A DNA stretch of 22,144 bases from Prevotellaceae bacterium UBA3627 (GTDB lineage Bacteria; Bacteroidota; Bacteroidia; Bacteroidales; Bacteroidaceae), in contig DFLE01000033.1 of the NCBI GenBank assembly GCA_002373375.1, positions 59,137-81,280 on the forward strand. The letters run 5' to 3'. A model generated the notes under the pieces. The model worked only from the letters and a program-made list of their open reading frames with translations. It was not told the DNA's origin and did no database searches. The translations under genes were made by a program, and so were the position numbers. How positions within the stretch are numbered: the first letter of the stretch is position 1; every line of letters starts with the position of its first letter. Positions 6,449 to 14,417 of this stretch are shown here, in pieces.

Positions 6449-6729
6449 TGAAAAACATTCAGCCTACGACACAATATAGAAAAGACCTTAAAAGATATAA
6501 GAATAAACCTGAAAAAATAAAGGCACTTGGGAAGGTTCTTGAGATGCTGATTAATGAGCAGCCAATTCCCTCTGAATATAGGCCACATTTCTTGTCGGGA
6601 CAATACAACGGATGTATGGAATGTCATATTCAAGGGGACTTTTTATTGGTGTGGTTTGACACAGAGCGAGACATTATAGAGCTTGTCAGGCTTGGCAGCC
6701 ACTCGGAACTATTTGGTAAAAAGAGATGA
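6448..6729 (+). CDS. YafQ-family (RelE superfamily) mRNA interferase toxin
   Basis: This 93-residue protein fits YafQ toxins, which cut mRNA on the ribosome. The residues shown to matter in E. coli YafQ have counterparts here: His47 in PHFLSG, His60 and Asp64 in CHIQGDFLLVW, and His85 and Phe89 in RLGSHSELF. The basic N-terminus QYRKDLKRYKNK is also typical. It is co-transcribed with the antitoxin and overlaps it by one base. It faces recQ, with 53 bp between the stop codons and no strong terminator; a weak ATGATA/TATCAT stem (about 6726-6756) precedes a T-run at 6774-6781. All expected catalytic residues are intact, so the toxin is probably functional. Confidence 0.92.
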   Translation: MKNIQPTTQYRKDLKRYKNKPEKIKALGKVLEMLINEQPIPSEYRPHFLSGQYNGCMECHIQGDFLLVWFDTERDIIELVRLGSHSELFGKKR

Positions 6730-6772
6730 TATTCCGTGATAAGCAGGAGTATCATAACAACAAGCAACGGTT

Positions 6773-6809
6773 CTTTTTTTTCCTATCCCAGGCACACGTC
6801 GCAGTGACC
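6773..6809. repeat. recQ 3' end as right direct repeat
   Basis: This is the partner of 6011-6047. It holds the stop codon and last eight codons of recQ, including the cysteine codons of CDVC, so it is the functional original or reconstituted copy. The distance between repeats is 762 bp, start to start. Confidence 0.9.
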
Positions 6810-8531
6810 GCAGTCGCGGTCTGTTTTCTCTCCGAAATACTCCAGCAGCATACGCTCCCTGCATGTGGTGTTGTCGTCTATATACCGCAGCATCTTTGAC
6901 ACACGCTCACTCATCCTCTCCTGCATTGTCTCATACACATTTCTGGGTATTATCATGTGCGCAGAGTCAACTCGCTGGCGCGGGTATGTTATCATAGGCA
7001 TGTGCCTCGGCGGTACATAGCGTATGATGCGCCGCTCGGCAAGGGATTTCAGTGTCATGTGGAGCTCGTCTTGTGACAGGGCGGTATGGCGCATGATGGC
7101 TTCGTTGTCGATGTAGGTCATGTCGGTGAACAACGTGCCGTAATGCCTCAGCAGGGCATTAAGTGCCTTCTCCTCGTCAGGGGTCAGGAAGTTGATGTTG
7201 TACAGCTCATTTCGTGTAACGCATATCATCACCCTTGCCTTGTTCTCGTTGTCGATGCTGTAGGTGATGTAGCCTGAGTTCTGCAGTATTGCCAGTGCTG
7301 CCTCAAGGTGCAGCGGATGGTGCTTGAAGCGTCTGCAGAAGAGGTACTCGTTGAAGTCATAGCGCGCTCCCTCGCCGGAGTTTATAGCCAGTTCAAAGAA
7401 GTATGCCAGGTGGTCATACACCTTTTTTATATAGTCCTTTGGCGGGAAGGCGGTCTTTACATGCCTGAGCAGATTGGTGCGGTCCTGTCCGTTGTATATC
7501 AGTACGGCATAGGCGCGCTTGCCGTCGCGTCCTGCTCGTCCTGCCTCTTGATAGTAGGCCTCTATGGAGTCAGGGGTATCCATGTGTATCACTAACCTTA
7601 CGTCGGGCTTGTCTATGCCCATACCGAAGGCGTTGGTGGCCACCATGACGCGCACCTTGTCCTGCTGCCAGTCATCCTGACGTGTCTCCTTGATGGCAAA
7701 GTCAAGTCCGGCATGGTAGAATGTGGCGCTGATGCCCTCTTCGCACAGTTTGTCTGCCACCTCCTTCGTGCGCTCACGGTTGCGGGTATATACTATCACG
7801 CTGCCTCTGACGGAGCATATTATATGGAGCAGTTCCTGAAACTTGTCATCGGCCTGCCTTACCACATACGACAGGTTCTCGCGTCTGAAGCTCATGCTGA
7901 AAACCTGAGGCTTCAGGTTGTTATGCTTACCAAACTCTAGTTGCTCCTGTATGTCGGTAACGACGGCAGGCGTGGCAGTGGCTGTCAGTGCAAGTATGGG
8001 AGCGCTGGGCAGTACCTTGCGTAGTTCGTTAATCTTGAGGTATGACGGACGGAAGTCATATCCCCATTGTGAGATGCAGTGTGCCTCGTCCACGGTGATG
8101 AAGCACACCTTCATATAATACAGTTTGGCAAGGAAGAGCCTGTTAGACAGACGCTCGGGCGAGACGTATAGGAACTTCACGGCGCCGAATACTGCATTGT
8201 CAAGAATCTGGTGAGTCTCTTTCTTGCTCAGTCCGGAGTAAACGGCCTCTGCCTTGATGCCACGCTCCTTCAGGTGCTGTACCTGGTCTTTCATCAGGGC
8301 TATCAACGGCGAGATGACTATGCAGATGCCATCCATGGCCAATGCCGGTATCTGGAATGTTATACTCTTACCTCCACCCGTGGGCATCAGTCCAAGGGTG
8401 TCATGGCCGCTGCCAATGCTTTGTATGATGTCAAGCTGTATGCTACGAAAACTGTCGTAGCCGAAATGTTGGCGCAGCAAGTAAGTGTAGTAGGCGGTAT
8501 TATTCACTCTTTCAACTCTTCGGTTCTTCAA
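6783..8531 (-). CDS. recQ: RecQ-family ATP-dependent DNA helicase
   Basis: The frame codes for 582 residues as an SF2 3'-5' helicase for recombination and fork repair. Visible motifs: Walker A TGGGKS (51-56), DEAH (148-151), the RecQ aromatic-rich loop HCISQWGYDFRPSY, ALTATAT (181-187) and motif VI YYQEAGRAGRDG. Four cysteines (557, 574, 577, 580; CREMLL-like helix, CGHCDVC) form the RecQ zinc site. It lies at the very C-terminus with no WH or HRDC domain after it, unlike E. coli RecQ. There is no ATG: it starts with TTG at 8531 (overlapping the recJ stop as TTGA) or GTG at 8507. It is translationally coupled to recJ. The 3' end is duplicated at 6011-6047. Confidence 0.93.
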   Translation of the reverse strand: MKNRRVERVNNTAYYTYLLRQHFGYDSFRSIQLDIIQSIGSGHDTLGLMPTGGGKSITFQIPALAMDGICIVISPLIALMKDQVQHLKERGIKAEAVYSGLSKKETHQILDNAVFGAVKFLYVSPERLSNRLFLAKLYYMKVCFITVDEAHCISQWGYDFRPSYLKINELRKVLPSAPILALTATATPAVVTDIQEQLEFGKHNNLKPQVFSMSFRRENLSYVVRQADDKFQELLHIICSVRGSVIVYTRNRERTKEVADKLCEEGISATFYHAGLDFAIKETRQDDWQQDKVRVMVATNAFGMGIDKPDVRLVIHMDTPDSIEAYYQEAGRAGRDGKRAYAVLIYNGQDRTNLLRHVKTAFPPKDYIKKVYDHLAYFFELAINSGEGARYDFNEYLFCRRFKHHPLHLEAALAILQNSGYITYSIDNENKARVMICVTRNELYNINFLTPDEEKALNALLRHYGTLFTDMTYIDNEAIMRHTALSQDELHMTLKSLAERRIIRYVPPRHMPMITYPRQRVDSAHMIIPRNVYETMQERMSERVSKMLRYIDDNTTCRERMLLEYFGEKTDRDCGHCDVCLG

Positions 8532-10252
8532 CTCTTTGTGCCGATATGTATGTCGTCAATCTGCAGTTGCACGTTGCCGCGACGGTAAACGTTCTCCTCT
8601 ATGGTGTATAGCACGTTGAAGGAGCGTCGGGACTTGATGTATCTTGCCACGGATGACAATCCGAAGGCTATGCCGTTCATGACCGTAGGCGAGTTAGAGT
8701 CAACCAGTTCCAACTTCAGGTGTTCCTGCTGGCGTCCTACCACCTTGGAAGTACCGAAGTCGTACACCTCGTTGGTGATGAACACCGGCTTGGTGTTGCC
8801 CGGGCCGAACGGAGCGAAGCGCTTGAGGTCATGAAGCATACGCCTGTTGATGTCGCTGAAGTTTATTGTAGCGTCAGCGTTGAGCGTAGGTACAGTTTGA
8901 GTGGGTTGTATATGTTGGCTGACATATTCCTCGATGCGTTGTTTGAAAAGCTCCACGTCATTCCATCGTATGGTGAGACCGCATGCGAAGGTGTGTCCGC
9001 CGAAGTTTACCAACAGGTCCCTGCAACTCTTTATGGCACTGTAGATGTCGAAGCCGGCAACAGAGCGTGCGGAGCCCACGGCATAGTCGCCGTCGCGTGT
9101 GAGCACCACTGTGGGACGGAAATACATATCGGTGAGCCTGGCAGCCACAATGCCTACCACGCCCTTCTTCCAGTTCTCGTCATAGACCACTATGCACTGG
9201 CGGTTCTCTTGTTTGTTGAGGCGCTCAACGATGACGTTGGCCTCCTCTGTCATCTGCTTGTCTATATCTCTGCGCAGGTCGTTATACTCGTCAATCTCCT
9301 TTGCAGTGGTGATGGCAGTGTCGGGGTTGTTCTCCACAAGCAACTGTACTGACAGCTTGCCGTTCTCCATTCTGCCTGATGCATTGATGCGCGGGCCAAT
9401 CTTGAACACTATGTCGCCCATGCTAATCTCACGCCCTGACAGTCCGCAGATGTCAATGATGGCCTTTATGCCCACTGACGGCTGGTTGTTTATCAGTTTC
9501 AGTCCGTGGTAGGCAAGGATGCGGTTCTCGTCAGTCACCTCCACGAGGTCTGCCGCTATGCTTATGGCGCAAAGGTCAAGCAACGGCATAAGTTTGGAGA
9601 AAGGTATGCCGTTGTTCTTGGCAAAAGCCTGCATGAACTTGAAGCCGACGCCACATCCGCACAGATGTTTGAAAGGGTAGGTGTCGTCCTCACGCTTAGG
9701 GTTGAGTATGGCGACAGCGTCGGGCAGGGTGTCGTCGGGCATGTGGTGGTCACATACTATAAAGTCTATGCCCAGTTGCTTGGCATAGGCTATCTCCTTG
9801 TGAGCCTTGATGCCACAGTCAAGGATGATGATAAGTGATACCCCTTGCGCCTTGGCGTAGTCTATGCCTTTGATGCTCACCCCGTAACCCTCGTTGTATC
9901 GGTCGGGTATGTAGTATTCTATGTTGCTGTAGAACTGCAGAAGGAACTTGTATATCAATGCTACTGCAGTACAACCGTCAACATCGTAGTCCCCGTAAAT
10001 CATGATACGCTCCTTGCGTCCTATGGCATCGTTCAGGCGGTCAACCGCCACGTCCATGTCGCGCATCAGGAACGGATTGAGCAGGTCGCCCAACTGTGGA
10101 CGGAAGAAGCGCTTGGCAGCCGACTCCGTAGCTATGCCGCGTCTTATCAGCAGCATAGCCAATACCTCGGAGATGTTAAGCTTCTCGCCTAACCTCTTCG
10201 CTTGTGTCCGTTGTTGTTCGGTGGGTTCGTATGTAGTCCACTTAAAGTGCAA
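8528..10252 (-). CDS. recJ: Single-stranded-DNA-specific exonuclease RecJ (TTG start)
   Basis: This 574-residue protein is a 5'-3' ssDNA exonuclease of recombination and mismatch repair. DHH-superfamily motifs are intact: DYDVDG (88-93), DCG (145-147), DHH (168-170), GPRINASGR, and the DHHA1 motif NFGGHTFACGL. The C-terminal OB region contains FAPFGPGNTKPVF. The start is TTG at 10252, supported by the family-like N-terminus (MHFKWTTYEPTEQQ) and an in-frame stop five codons upstream with no ATG between. recJ and recQ are two helicase/nuclease partners with coupled translation (4-nt overlap). The zinc-ribbon protein gene lies 12 bp upstream. Confidence 0.96.
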   Translation of the reverse strand: MHFKWTTYEPTEQQRTQAKRLGEKLNISEVLAMLLIRRGIATESAAKRFFRPQLGDLLNPFLMRDMDVAVDRLNDAIGRKERIMIYGDYDVDGCTAVALIYKFLLQFYSNIEYYIPDRYNEGYGVSIKGIDYAKAQGVSLIIILDCGIKAHKEIAYAKQLGIDFIVCDHHMPDDTLPDAVAILNPKREDDTYPFKHLCGCGVGFKFMQAFAKNNGIPFSKLMPLLDLCAISIAADLVEVTDENRILAYHGLKLINNQPSVGIKAIIDICGLSGREISMGDIVFKIGPRINASGRMENGKLSVQLLVENNPDTAITTAKEIDEYNDLRRDIDKQMTEEANVIVERLNKQENRQCIVVYDENWKKGVVGIVAARLTDMYFRPTVVLTRDGDYAVGSARSVAGFDIYSAIKSCRDLLVNFGGHTFACGLTIRWNDVELFKQRIEEYVSQHIQPTQTVPTLNADATINFSDINRRMLHDLKRFAPFGPGNTKPVFITNEVYDFGTSKVVGRQQEHLKLELVDSNSPTVMNGIAFGLSSVARYIKSRRSFNVLYTIEENVYRRGNVQLQIDDIHIGTKS

Positions 10253-10264
10253 GGGTCCTCTGCT

Positions 10265-11293
10265 TTATTGTATCTTTCTGAGGTTGAACTTGGTAATCTT
10301 GCTGTCGGGTGTTATCTCGACAGTCACTGCGTACTTGACATCCTTCTCTTTGCTCTCGTCGGTGCGCTCTATCTTCTGCTCAGCCGTAAAGTGTGCGGTG
10401 ATGTTTGCAGGAGCGGCGCTGCCCTCCACGTTCTTCTCAGCCTTGAAGTCGTCGAGTATGTACCAGTTCATGTTTGTGATATCTTCCTTATACAGTTTGT
10501 TCATAAACTGCACCGCCTCCTGCTTGGAGGCATTGTTATGTCCGAGGAAGGATGCCATGACATCGCTAACGGTGCCTAACAGCTTCTCCTCGTTTCTTGC
10601 GTTGACAGCCTGCAGGAAACGTCTGCACACGTCGCGTGCCATTGCCTTCTCCTCAGCTGTTGCCTCTGATGCTTTCTTGTTGTCAAGGAATTCCTGGGCT
10701 TCTGCGGCTCTGCGGCTCTCGGAGTGCATCTTCAGGTATTCCGCGTATGCCTCGGCGGTGCCTTTGCGTACTGCTACGCTGAAGTCGATAGAGTCAATGA
10801 GATCCTCAGCCTCACCTCTGTGCAGAGACTTTGGGTGAGCCTTGATGAAGGCCTCCAATGCGTTTCTTGCTCCCTTCGCGATGGTGTTGGCCCAGTCGGC
10901 GTCCTCCTCGGTCAGCAGGTTGAGGCGTGCGCTGACAGAGTCGCGGTGCTCTTGCGGAGCATCGTTAAACTGAACGAGATAGTCTTTCAGATCCTGAATA
11001 TTGGTGCTGAGCATAGCCTCCTCGTAACGCTGCATCTCAAGTTTCTCTTCTGCAGCGTTGCTCCAGCACATGTATGCCACGATGCACAAGGCAAGTGCAA
11101 CGATAAATGCCAGCAGCCATATCATGCTCTTGTTACGCTTTGGCGGTTGAGACAAGGGTGCGGGTTCTGTTGACGGTTGTTCGCTTACGACGGTGTTCTC
11201 CTCCTCAGTGTGCATCTTTATGCCGCAATAAGGACAAGTGACTGCTTGGTCGCTTATTTGGTGTCCGCATTCAGGACAAAGTATTAATGACAT
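10265..11293 (-). CDS. Zinc-ribbon, single-pass membrane protein of unknown function
   Basis: This 342-residue protein opens with a CPECG...CPYCG zinc ribbon (Cys6, Cys9, Cys20, Cys23). A Pro/Ser/Glu-rich linker follows, then one membrane helix (about 58-77, SMIWLLAFIVALALCIVAYM). A mostly alpha-helical region (about 80-215) contains segments resembling tandem helical repeats (AFIKAHPKSL, AYAEYLKMHS), and the C-terminal 120 residues could be an NTF2-like fold. The zinc ribbon would face the cytoplasm and the rest the periplasm. I do not recognise a function. It is the first gene of a probable three-gene unit with recJ (12-bp gap) and recQ. Confidence 0.8.
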   Translation of the reverse strand: MSLILCPECGHQISDQAVTCPYCGIKMHTEEENTVVSEQPSTEPAPLSQPPKRNKSMIWLLAFIVALALCIVAYMCWSNAAEEKLEMQRYEEAMLSTNIQDLKDYLVQFNDAPQEHRDSVSARLNLLTEEDADWANTIAKGARNALEAFIKAHPKSLHRGEAEDLIDSIDFSVAVRKGTAEAYAEYLKMHSESRRAAEAQEFLDNKKASEATAEEKAMARDVCRRFLQAVNARNEEKLLGTVSDVMASFLGHNNASKQEAVQFMNKLYKEDITNMNWYILDDFKAEKNVEGSAAPANITAHFTAEQKIERTDESKEKDVKYAVTVEITPDSKITKFNLRKIQ

Positions 11294-11480
11294 TTTGAGT
11301 TATGAGTTATGAGTTGTGAGTTATGAGTTTTTGCTTAGACAAGCGTTACTGCGTGCCGAGCGATGATTTGTGAGCCCCCTCTGTCCTCCCTGGTAGGGAG
11401 AGAGCGTGAGCCTGGGGACTTGTTAATTGCTAATTATGCATTATGAACTATGCATTTTAATTATTTCATTATTAATATTA
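11294..11480. repeat. Composite intergenic repeat, second copy
   Basis: It shares modules with 218-394: TTATGAG tandem units (11296-11330), GCCGAGCGATG (11355-11365), the CTCCCT-ggt-AGGGAG hairpin (11386-11400) followed by a GTGAG string, and an AT-rich TTAATTGCTAATTATGCATTATGAA-like block (11423-11475, described only in part). Module order differs from the first copy. No gene was seen. Confidence 0.6.
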
Positions 11481-12215
11481 TCACGGTTCCCCCTTTCGAT
11501 GCCTGAACCTCAGTTCGCGCAATTTGTGCTCACCCATGAAGCGGCTTTTGTCCACATAGCCGTTGATGCCGTGCAGGTGTCCTTTACCGGTGTACTGCCA
11601 CATGGTTACGTCACGGCCGTCTGCAAGCACCGGCTCCTTGTTGGAGTATTGCGCTATCATGATGAGGTAGCGGTCTAACTTGCCCTGCAGATGCTTGTTG
11701 TAGAAGTTGGCGCCGGCATATATCAGTGGACGTTGACGATACACCTGCTCTATCATGTCGAGGAACTTGAAGAGTGAGTCGCAAAGAGCCTCGGTACTCA
11801 GTCCCCCCGTCACCTCTACGTCAATCATAGGAATCAGGTCCTGCTCACTCGGTTTGCACTGGGCAAAGAAATTGGCCACCTGCAGCTCCTGGTCCACCGT
11901 GGGACGGTAGAAGTGGTATGAGCCCACTTTCAGTCCGTAGCTGTGTGCTGTCAGCACATTCTGTTCGTACGTCGGGTCTATACGTGTGCTTCCCTCTGTG
12001 GCCTTGATATAGACATAGGCCATCTTCGTGCCTGTACCCACTGTTTCCCAGAATACATTGCCCTGATAGTGCGAGATGTCAATGCCGTGTATGTGCGCAC
12101 AAGTATCCTCGCACTCGGTGTATTGCGACTGGGCTTTGGCGTCCGTGGCGGACAACAGTGTTATTATTAAGGCAGAGAGTGTATATCGTGTAAAGTGTAG
12201 TCTTCCTATAGTCAT
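11481..12215 (-). CDS. Secreted GH25 lysozyme (muramidase)
   Basis: From the ATG at 12215 this is a 244-residue protein with a signal peptide (Arg-containing start, hydrophobic core about 12-23, probable cut after DAKAQ near 29). The GH25 domain follows: GIDISHYQG with Asp46, VYIKATEG, GSYHFYRP, and the catalytic pair in IDVEV (Asp132, Glu134). GH25 enzymes cleave the MurNAc-GlcNAc bond of peptidoglycan; this one would act in the periplasm or outside. A longer frame exists up to a TTG at 12320, but that extension covers the promoter and lacks signal-peptide character, so it is rejected. The promoter lies 6 nt before the ATG, suggesting a leaderless or nearly leaderless message. Confidence 0.92.
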   Translation of the reverse strand: MTIGRLHFTRYTLSALIITLLSATDAKAQSQYTECEDTCAHIHGIDISHYQGNVFWETVGTGTKMAYVYIKATEGSTRIDPTYEQNVLTAHSYGLKVGSYHFYRPTVDQELQVANFFAQCKPSEQDLIPMIDVEVTGGLSTEALCDSLFKFLDMIEQVYRQRPLIYAGANFYNKHLQGKLDRYLIMIAQYSNKEPVLADGRDVTMWQYTGKGHLHGINGYVDKSRFMGEHKLRELRFRHRKGEP

Positions 12216-12220
12216 AAAAG

Positions 12221-12252
12221 CAAAGTTACAAAAAAATCCCCATATCGGCAAA
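12221..12252 (-). promoter_or_regulatory. GH25 promoter, TTTG-N20-TAACTTTG, almost touching the ATG
   Basis: On the minus strand TTTG (12249-12252), exactly 20 nt, then TAACTTTG (12221-12228). The expected start of transcription, a few bases after the box, falls within about 3 nt of the ATG at 12215. Confidence 0.8.
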
Positions 12253-12346
12253 TTTTGTGACACTTTGTTATAATTATTATGGATTTTACGATGTGAAGGT
12301 TTAACGGATGTTAAAAACAACGGTTACTTGGTATAGTAAAAGAAAA

Positions 12347-12378
12347 TTTGTGTATTTGAATAAAAAAGTGTACCTTTG
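12347..12378 (+). promoter_or_regulatory. Promoter of the lysE-to-mnmE operon, TTTG-N20-TACCTTTG
   Basis: TTTG at 12347-12350, 20 nt, then TACCTTTG at 12371-12378. It leaves about 25 nt of leader before the ATG at 12407. This is the only clear promoter before a chain of seven tightly packed plus-strand genes. Confidence 0.82.
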
Positions 12379-12406
12379 CGTTATCGTAACAGTTATTGAT
12401 TAAATA

Positions 12407-13075
12407 ATGCCGTTTACACTTCCATTTAACTTCCTTGACATAATAGTCAAGGGCATGATTGTTGGCATCATCTGCTCTGCGCCGATGGGGCCGGTGGGTG
12501 TGTTATGCGTACAGCGTACGCTTAACAAGGGCAGGTGGTATGGCTTTGTTACCGGTCTCGGAGCGGCCGCCAGTGACTTGTTCTATGCTTTGCTTACAGG
12601 CTTTGGCATGAGCTTCGTGATGGAGCTTATAGATGCGCCTCAGAATAAGTTCTTTCTGCAGATTTTCGGTAGCATACTATTGTTTTGCTTCGGTCTCTAC
12701 TGCTTTAAGAGCGACCCCCGCAAGAATGTCCATCAGAGTAAGAAGAGCCAAAAGGGTACGTTGGTACACAATTTCGTCACGGCGTTTCTCGTGACGATAT
12801 CCAATCCTTTGATAATATTCCTGTTTCTTGCCACTTTTGCGCAGTTTGCCTTTGTTATACCTAACCATCCAGTGGAAATGTCATTAGGATACCTGAGTAT
12901 AGTAGGTGGCGCGCTGTTGTGGTGGTACGGGCTTACATGGCTCGTGGACAAGGTGCGTGAGTTCTTCTCAATGGACACCATAGTGATTATAAACCGTGTG
13001 ATAGGTACGGTGGTGATGGTGTTCTCGTTCGCTATATTCATTGGAACGGCTTTTAACTTATTCTCTATATACTGA
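12407..13075 (+). CDS. LysE/RhtB-family amino-acid exporter
   Basis: This 222-residue inner-membrane protein has about six hydrophobic segments. The N-terminal motif GIICSAPMGPVGVLCVQRTLNKG with the following GFVTGLGAAASDLFYALL is the hallmark of LysE-type translocators, and the conserved VTISNPLIIFLFLATFA segment follows mid-protein. Members export amino acids or related compounds using the proton gradient; the substrate cannot be read from sequence. It is the first gene of the operon and its TGA shares one base with the next ATG (TGATG). Confidence 0.9.
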   Translation: MPFTLPFNFLDIIVKGMIVGIICSAPMGPVGVLCVQRTLNKGRWYGFVTGLGAAASDLFYALLTGFGMSFVMELIDAPQNKFFLQIFGSILLFCFGLYCFKSDPRKNVHQSKKSQKGTLVHNFVTAFLVTISNPLIIFLFLATFAQFAFVIPNHPVEMSLGYLSIVGGALLWWYGLTWLVDKVREFFSMDTIVIINRVIGTVVMVFSFAIFIGTAFNLFSIY

Positions 13076-13614
13076 TGCTAATATCACGACAGCTTAGAAA
13101 AGAAAATATTGCCGAGTACGTATTGTATATGTGGCAGGTGGAAGATATTATTCGCGCTTACGGATTGGACCTCGGCAGGCTGAGGCGTGAGTACATTGCA
13201 CGCTTTGACCTGACTGACGAGCAGCGCGATGAGATGACCGACTGGTATGGCGACCTCATTCGTATGATGCGTGAGGAAGGTAAGACGCAGGGCGGCCATA
13301 TACAGATATTGCAGATAGTGATACAGCAGATGGCTGAACTGCATGCCGAGTTGATGCAGTCGGTAAAGTTCCCGTTTTACAGTGCGGAGTACTATAAGGT
13401 GCTGCCGTTCATAGTAGAGCTGCGCTCCAAGGGCAGCAAGGAGGTGGGCGAGATAGAGACGTGCCTCAACGCTCTCTATGGAGTGATGCTGCTGCGTCTG
13501 CAACATAAAGAGGTAAGCAGCAGTACGGAGGCTGCGGTGAAAGAGATTACCACTTTCCTGGGTATGTTGTCAGATTACTATAAGAAAGATAAAGAGGAGG
13601 GTATAGAGTTTTGA
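13075..13614 (+). CDS. DUF4924 family protein
   Basis: This 179-residue soluble, mostly helical protein has no signal peptide or membrane segment. The opening QLRKENIAEYVLYMWQVEDI (6-25), the RMMREEGKTQGGHIQILQ stretch and the ending FLGMLSDYYKKDKEE fit the Bacteroidetes-specific DUF4924 family as I recall it; function unknown. It overlaps lysE by one base and its stop overlaps the TTG start of the kinase (TTGA), so translation is probably coupled. Confidence 0.8.
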   Translation: MLISRQLRKENIAEYVLYMWQVEDIIRAYGLDLGRLRREYIARFDLTDEQRDEMTDWYGDLIRMMREEGKTQGGHIQILQIVIQQMAELHAELMQSVKFPFYSAEYYKVLPFIVELRSKGSKEVGEIETCLNALYGVMLLRLQHKEVSSSTEAAVKEITTFLGMLSDYYKKDKEEGIEF

Positions 13615-14417
13615 TACTGACGGCAGACAGTGGCAGCACTAAGACCACATGGGTGGCGGCAGGCGTACGTGTCTTGACGCAGGGTATCAATCCCTATCAC
13701 ATGGGGAGTGAACAGATAGAGAGTGTCATAAGGCAGGAACTGATGCCGCAGCTCACCTCACAGATGGAGGGAGAAGAGAAGATTACGGAGGTGCATTTCT
13801 ATGGCGCTGGTTGTACGGAGAAAGCCTCTGCACCCCTGGTGGAGATATTGAAGAGGTATTTCCCCGATGCAGTCAATGTGGAGGTTGCCAGTGATATGCT
13901 GGGTGCAGCCCGTGCATTGTTCCAGGATGGAGAGGGAATAGCATGCATACTCGGTACGGGCGCCAATTCTTGTCTGTACCAGCATGGACGTATAGTGAGC
14001 AACGTGTCTCCTATGGGTTATATACTCGGTGACGAGGGGAGCGGGGCAGTGTTAGGGCGTACCTTCCTTAACGCATTGTATAAGGGAGGACATGCCAATA
14101 TGATAGAGACGTTTGAGAGGGAGACGGGCTTGTCATTGCCAGAAGTGATAGAGCGGGTTTACAGGCAGCCGCTGCCTAACCGTTTCCTGGCGTCGCTGGC
14201 ACCGTTTATCAAGGCTCATGTGGATTGTGAGTGGATAGGCATGATGGTGACAGAGTGTTTCAGGCAGTTCTTCAGGTGTAATGTCAGACATTATGACAGA
14301 CCTGACCTGCCGTGTTCTTTTGTGGGAAGCATAGCCTATTACTTTGAGCCATGGCTGCGTAAGGCAGCAGAGTCAGAGGGGTATATTATAGGAAAGATAA
14401 TGAAAGAGCCGTTATGA
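13611..14417 (+). CDS. BadF/BadG-type ATPase, probable N-acetylglucosamine kinase-like (TTG start)
   Basis: This 268-residue protein of the actin/hexokinase/Hsp70 ATPase fold has phosphate-1 loop ADSGSTKT (5-12), Asp95 in SDMLGAAR, phosphate-2 LGTGANS (114-120) and GDEGSG (140-145). Relatives phosphorylate amino sugars such as GlcNAc; substrate assignment here is inference. The start is TTG at 13611: an in-frame stop lies a few codons upstream, there is no ATG, and MILTADSGSTKT is where the family begins. It overlaps DUF4924 and pepD by 4 nt each. A role in recycling cell-wall sugars would suit the operon, which also has lpxB, but this is speculative. Confidence 0.88.
   Translation: MILTADSGSTKTTWVAAGVRVLTQGINPYHMGSEQIESVIRQELMPQLTSQMEGEEKITEVHFYGAGCTEKASAPLVEILKRYFPDAVNVEVASDMLGAARALFQDGEGIACILGTGANSCLYQHGRIVSNVSPMGYILGDEGSGAVLGRTFLNALYKGGHANMIETFERETGLSLPEVIERVYRQPLPNRFLASLAPFIKAHVDCEWIGMMVTECFRQFFRCNVRHYDRPDLPCSFVGSIAYYFEPWLRKAAESEGYIIGKIMKEPL

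Noticed and set aside
10002..10838. Long open frame (278 codons) on the plus strand across recJ and the zinc-ribbon gene
   Set aside because: It lies antisense to two well-supported genes, crosses their junction, and its peptide is Ser/Leu/Cys-rich without family features.
12216..12320. N-terminal extension of the GH25 gene to a TTG
   Set aside because: It overlaps a strong promoter and would bury the signal peptide 35 residues in.
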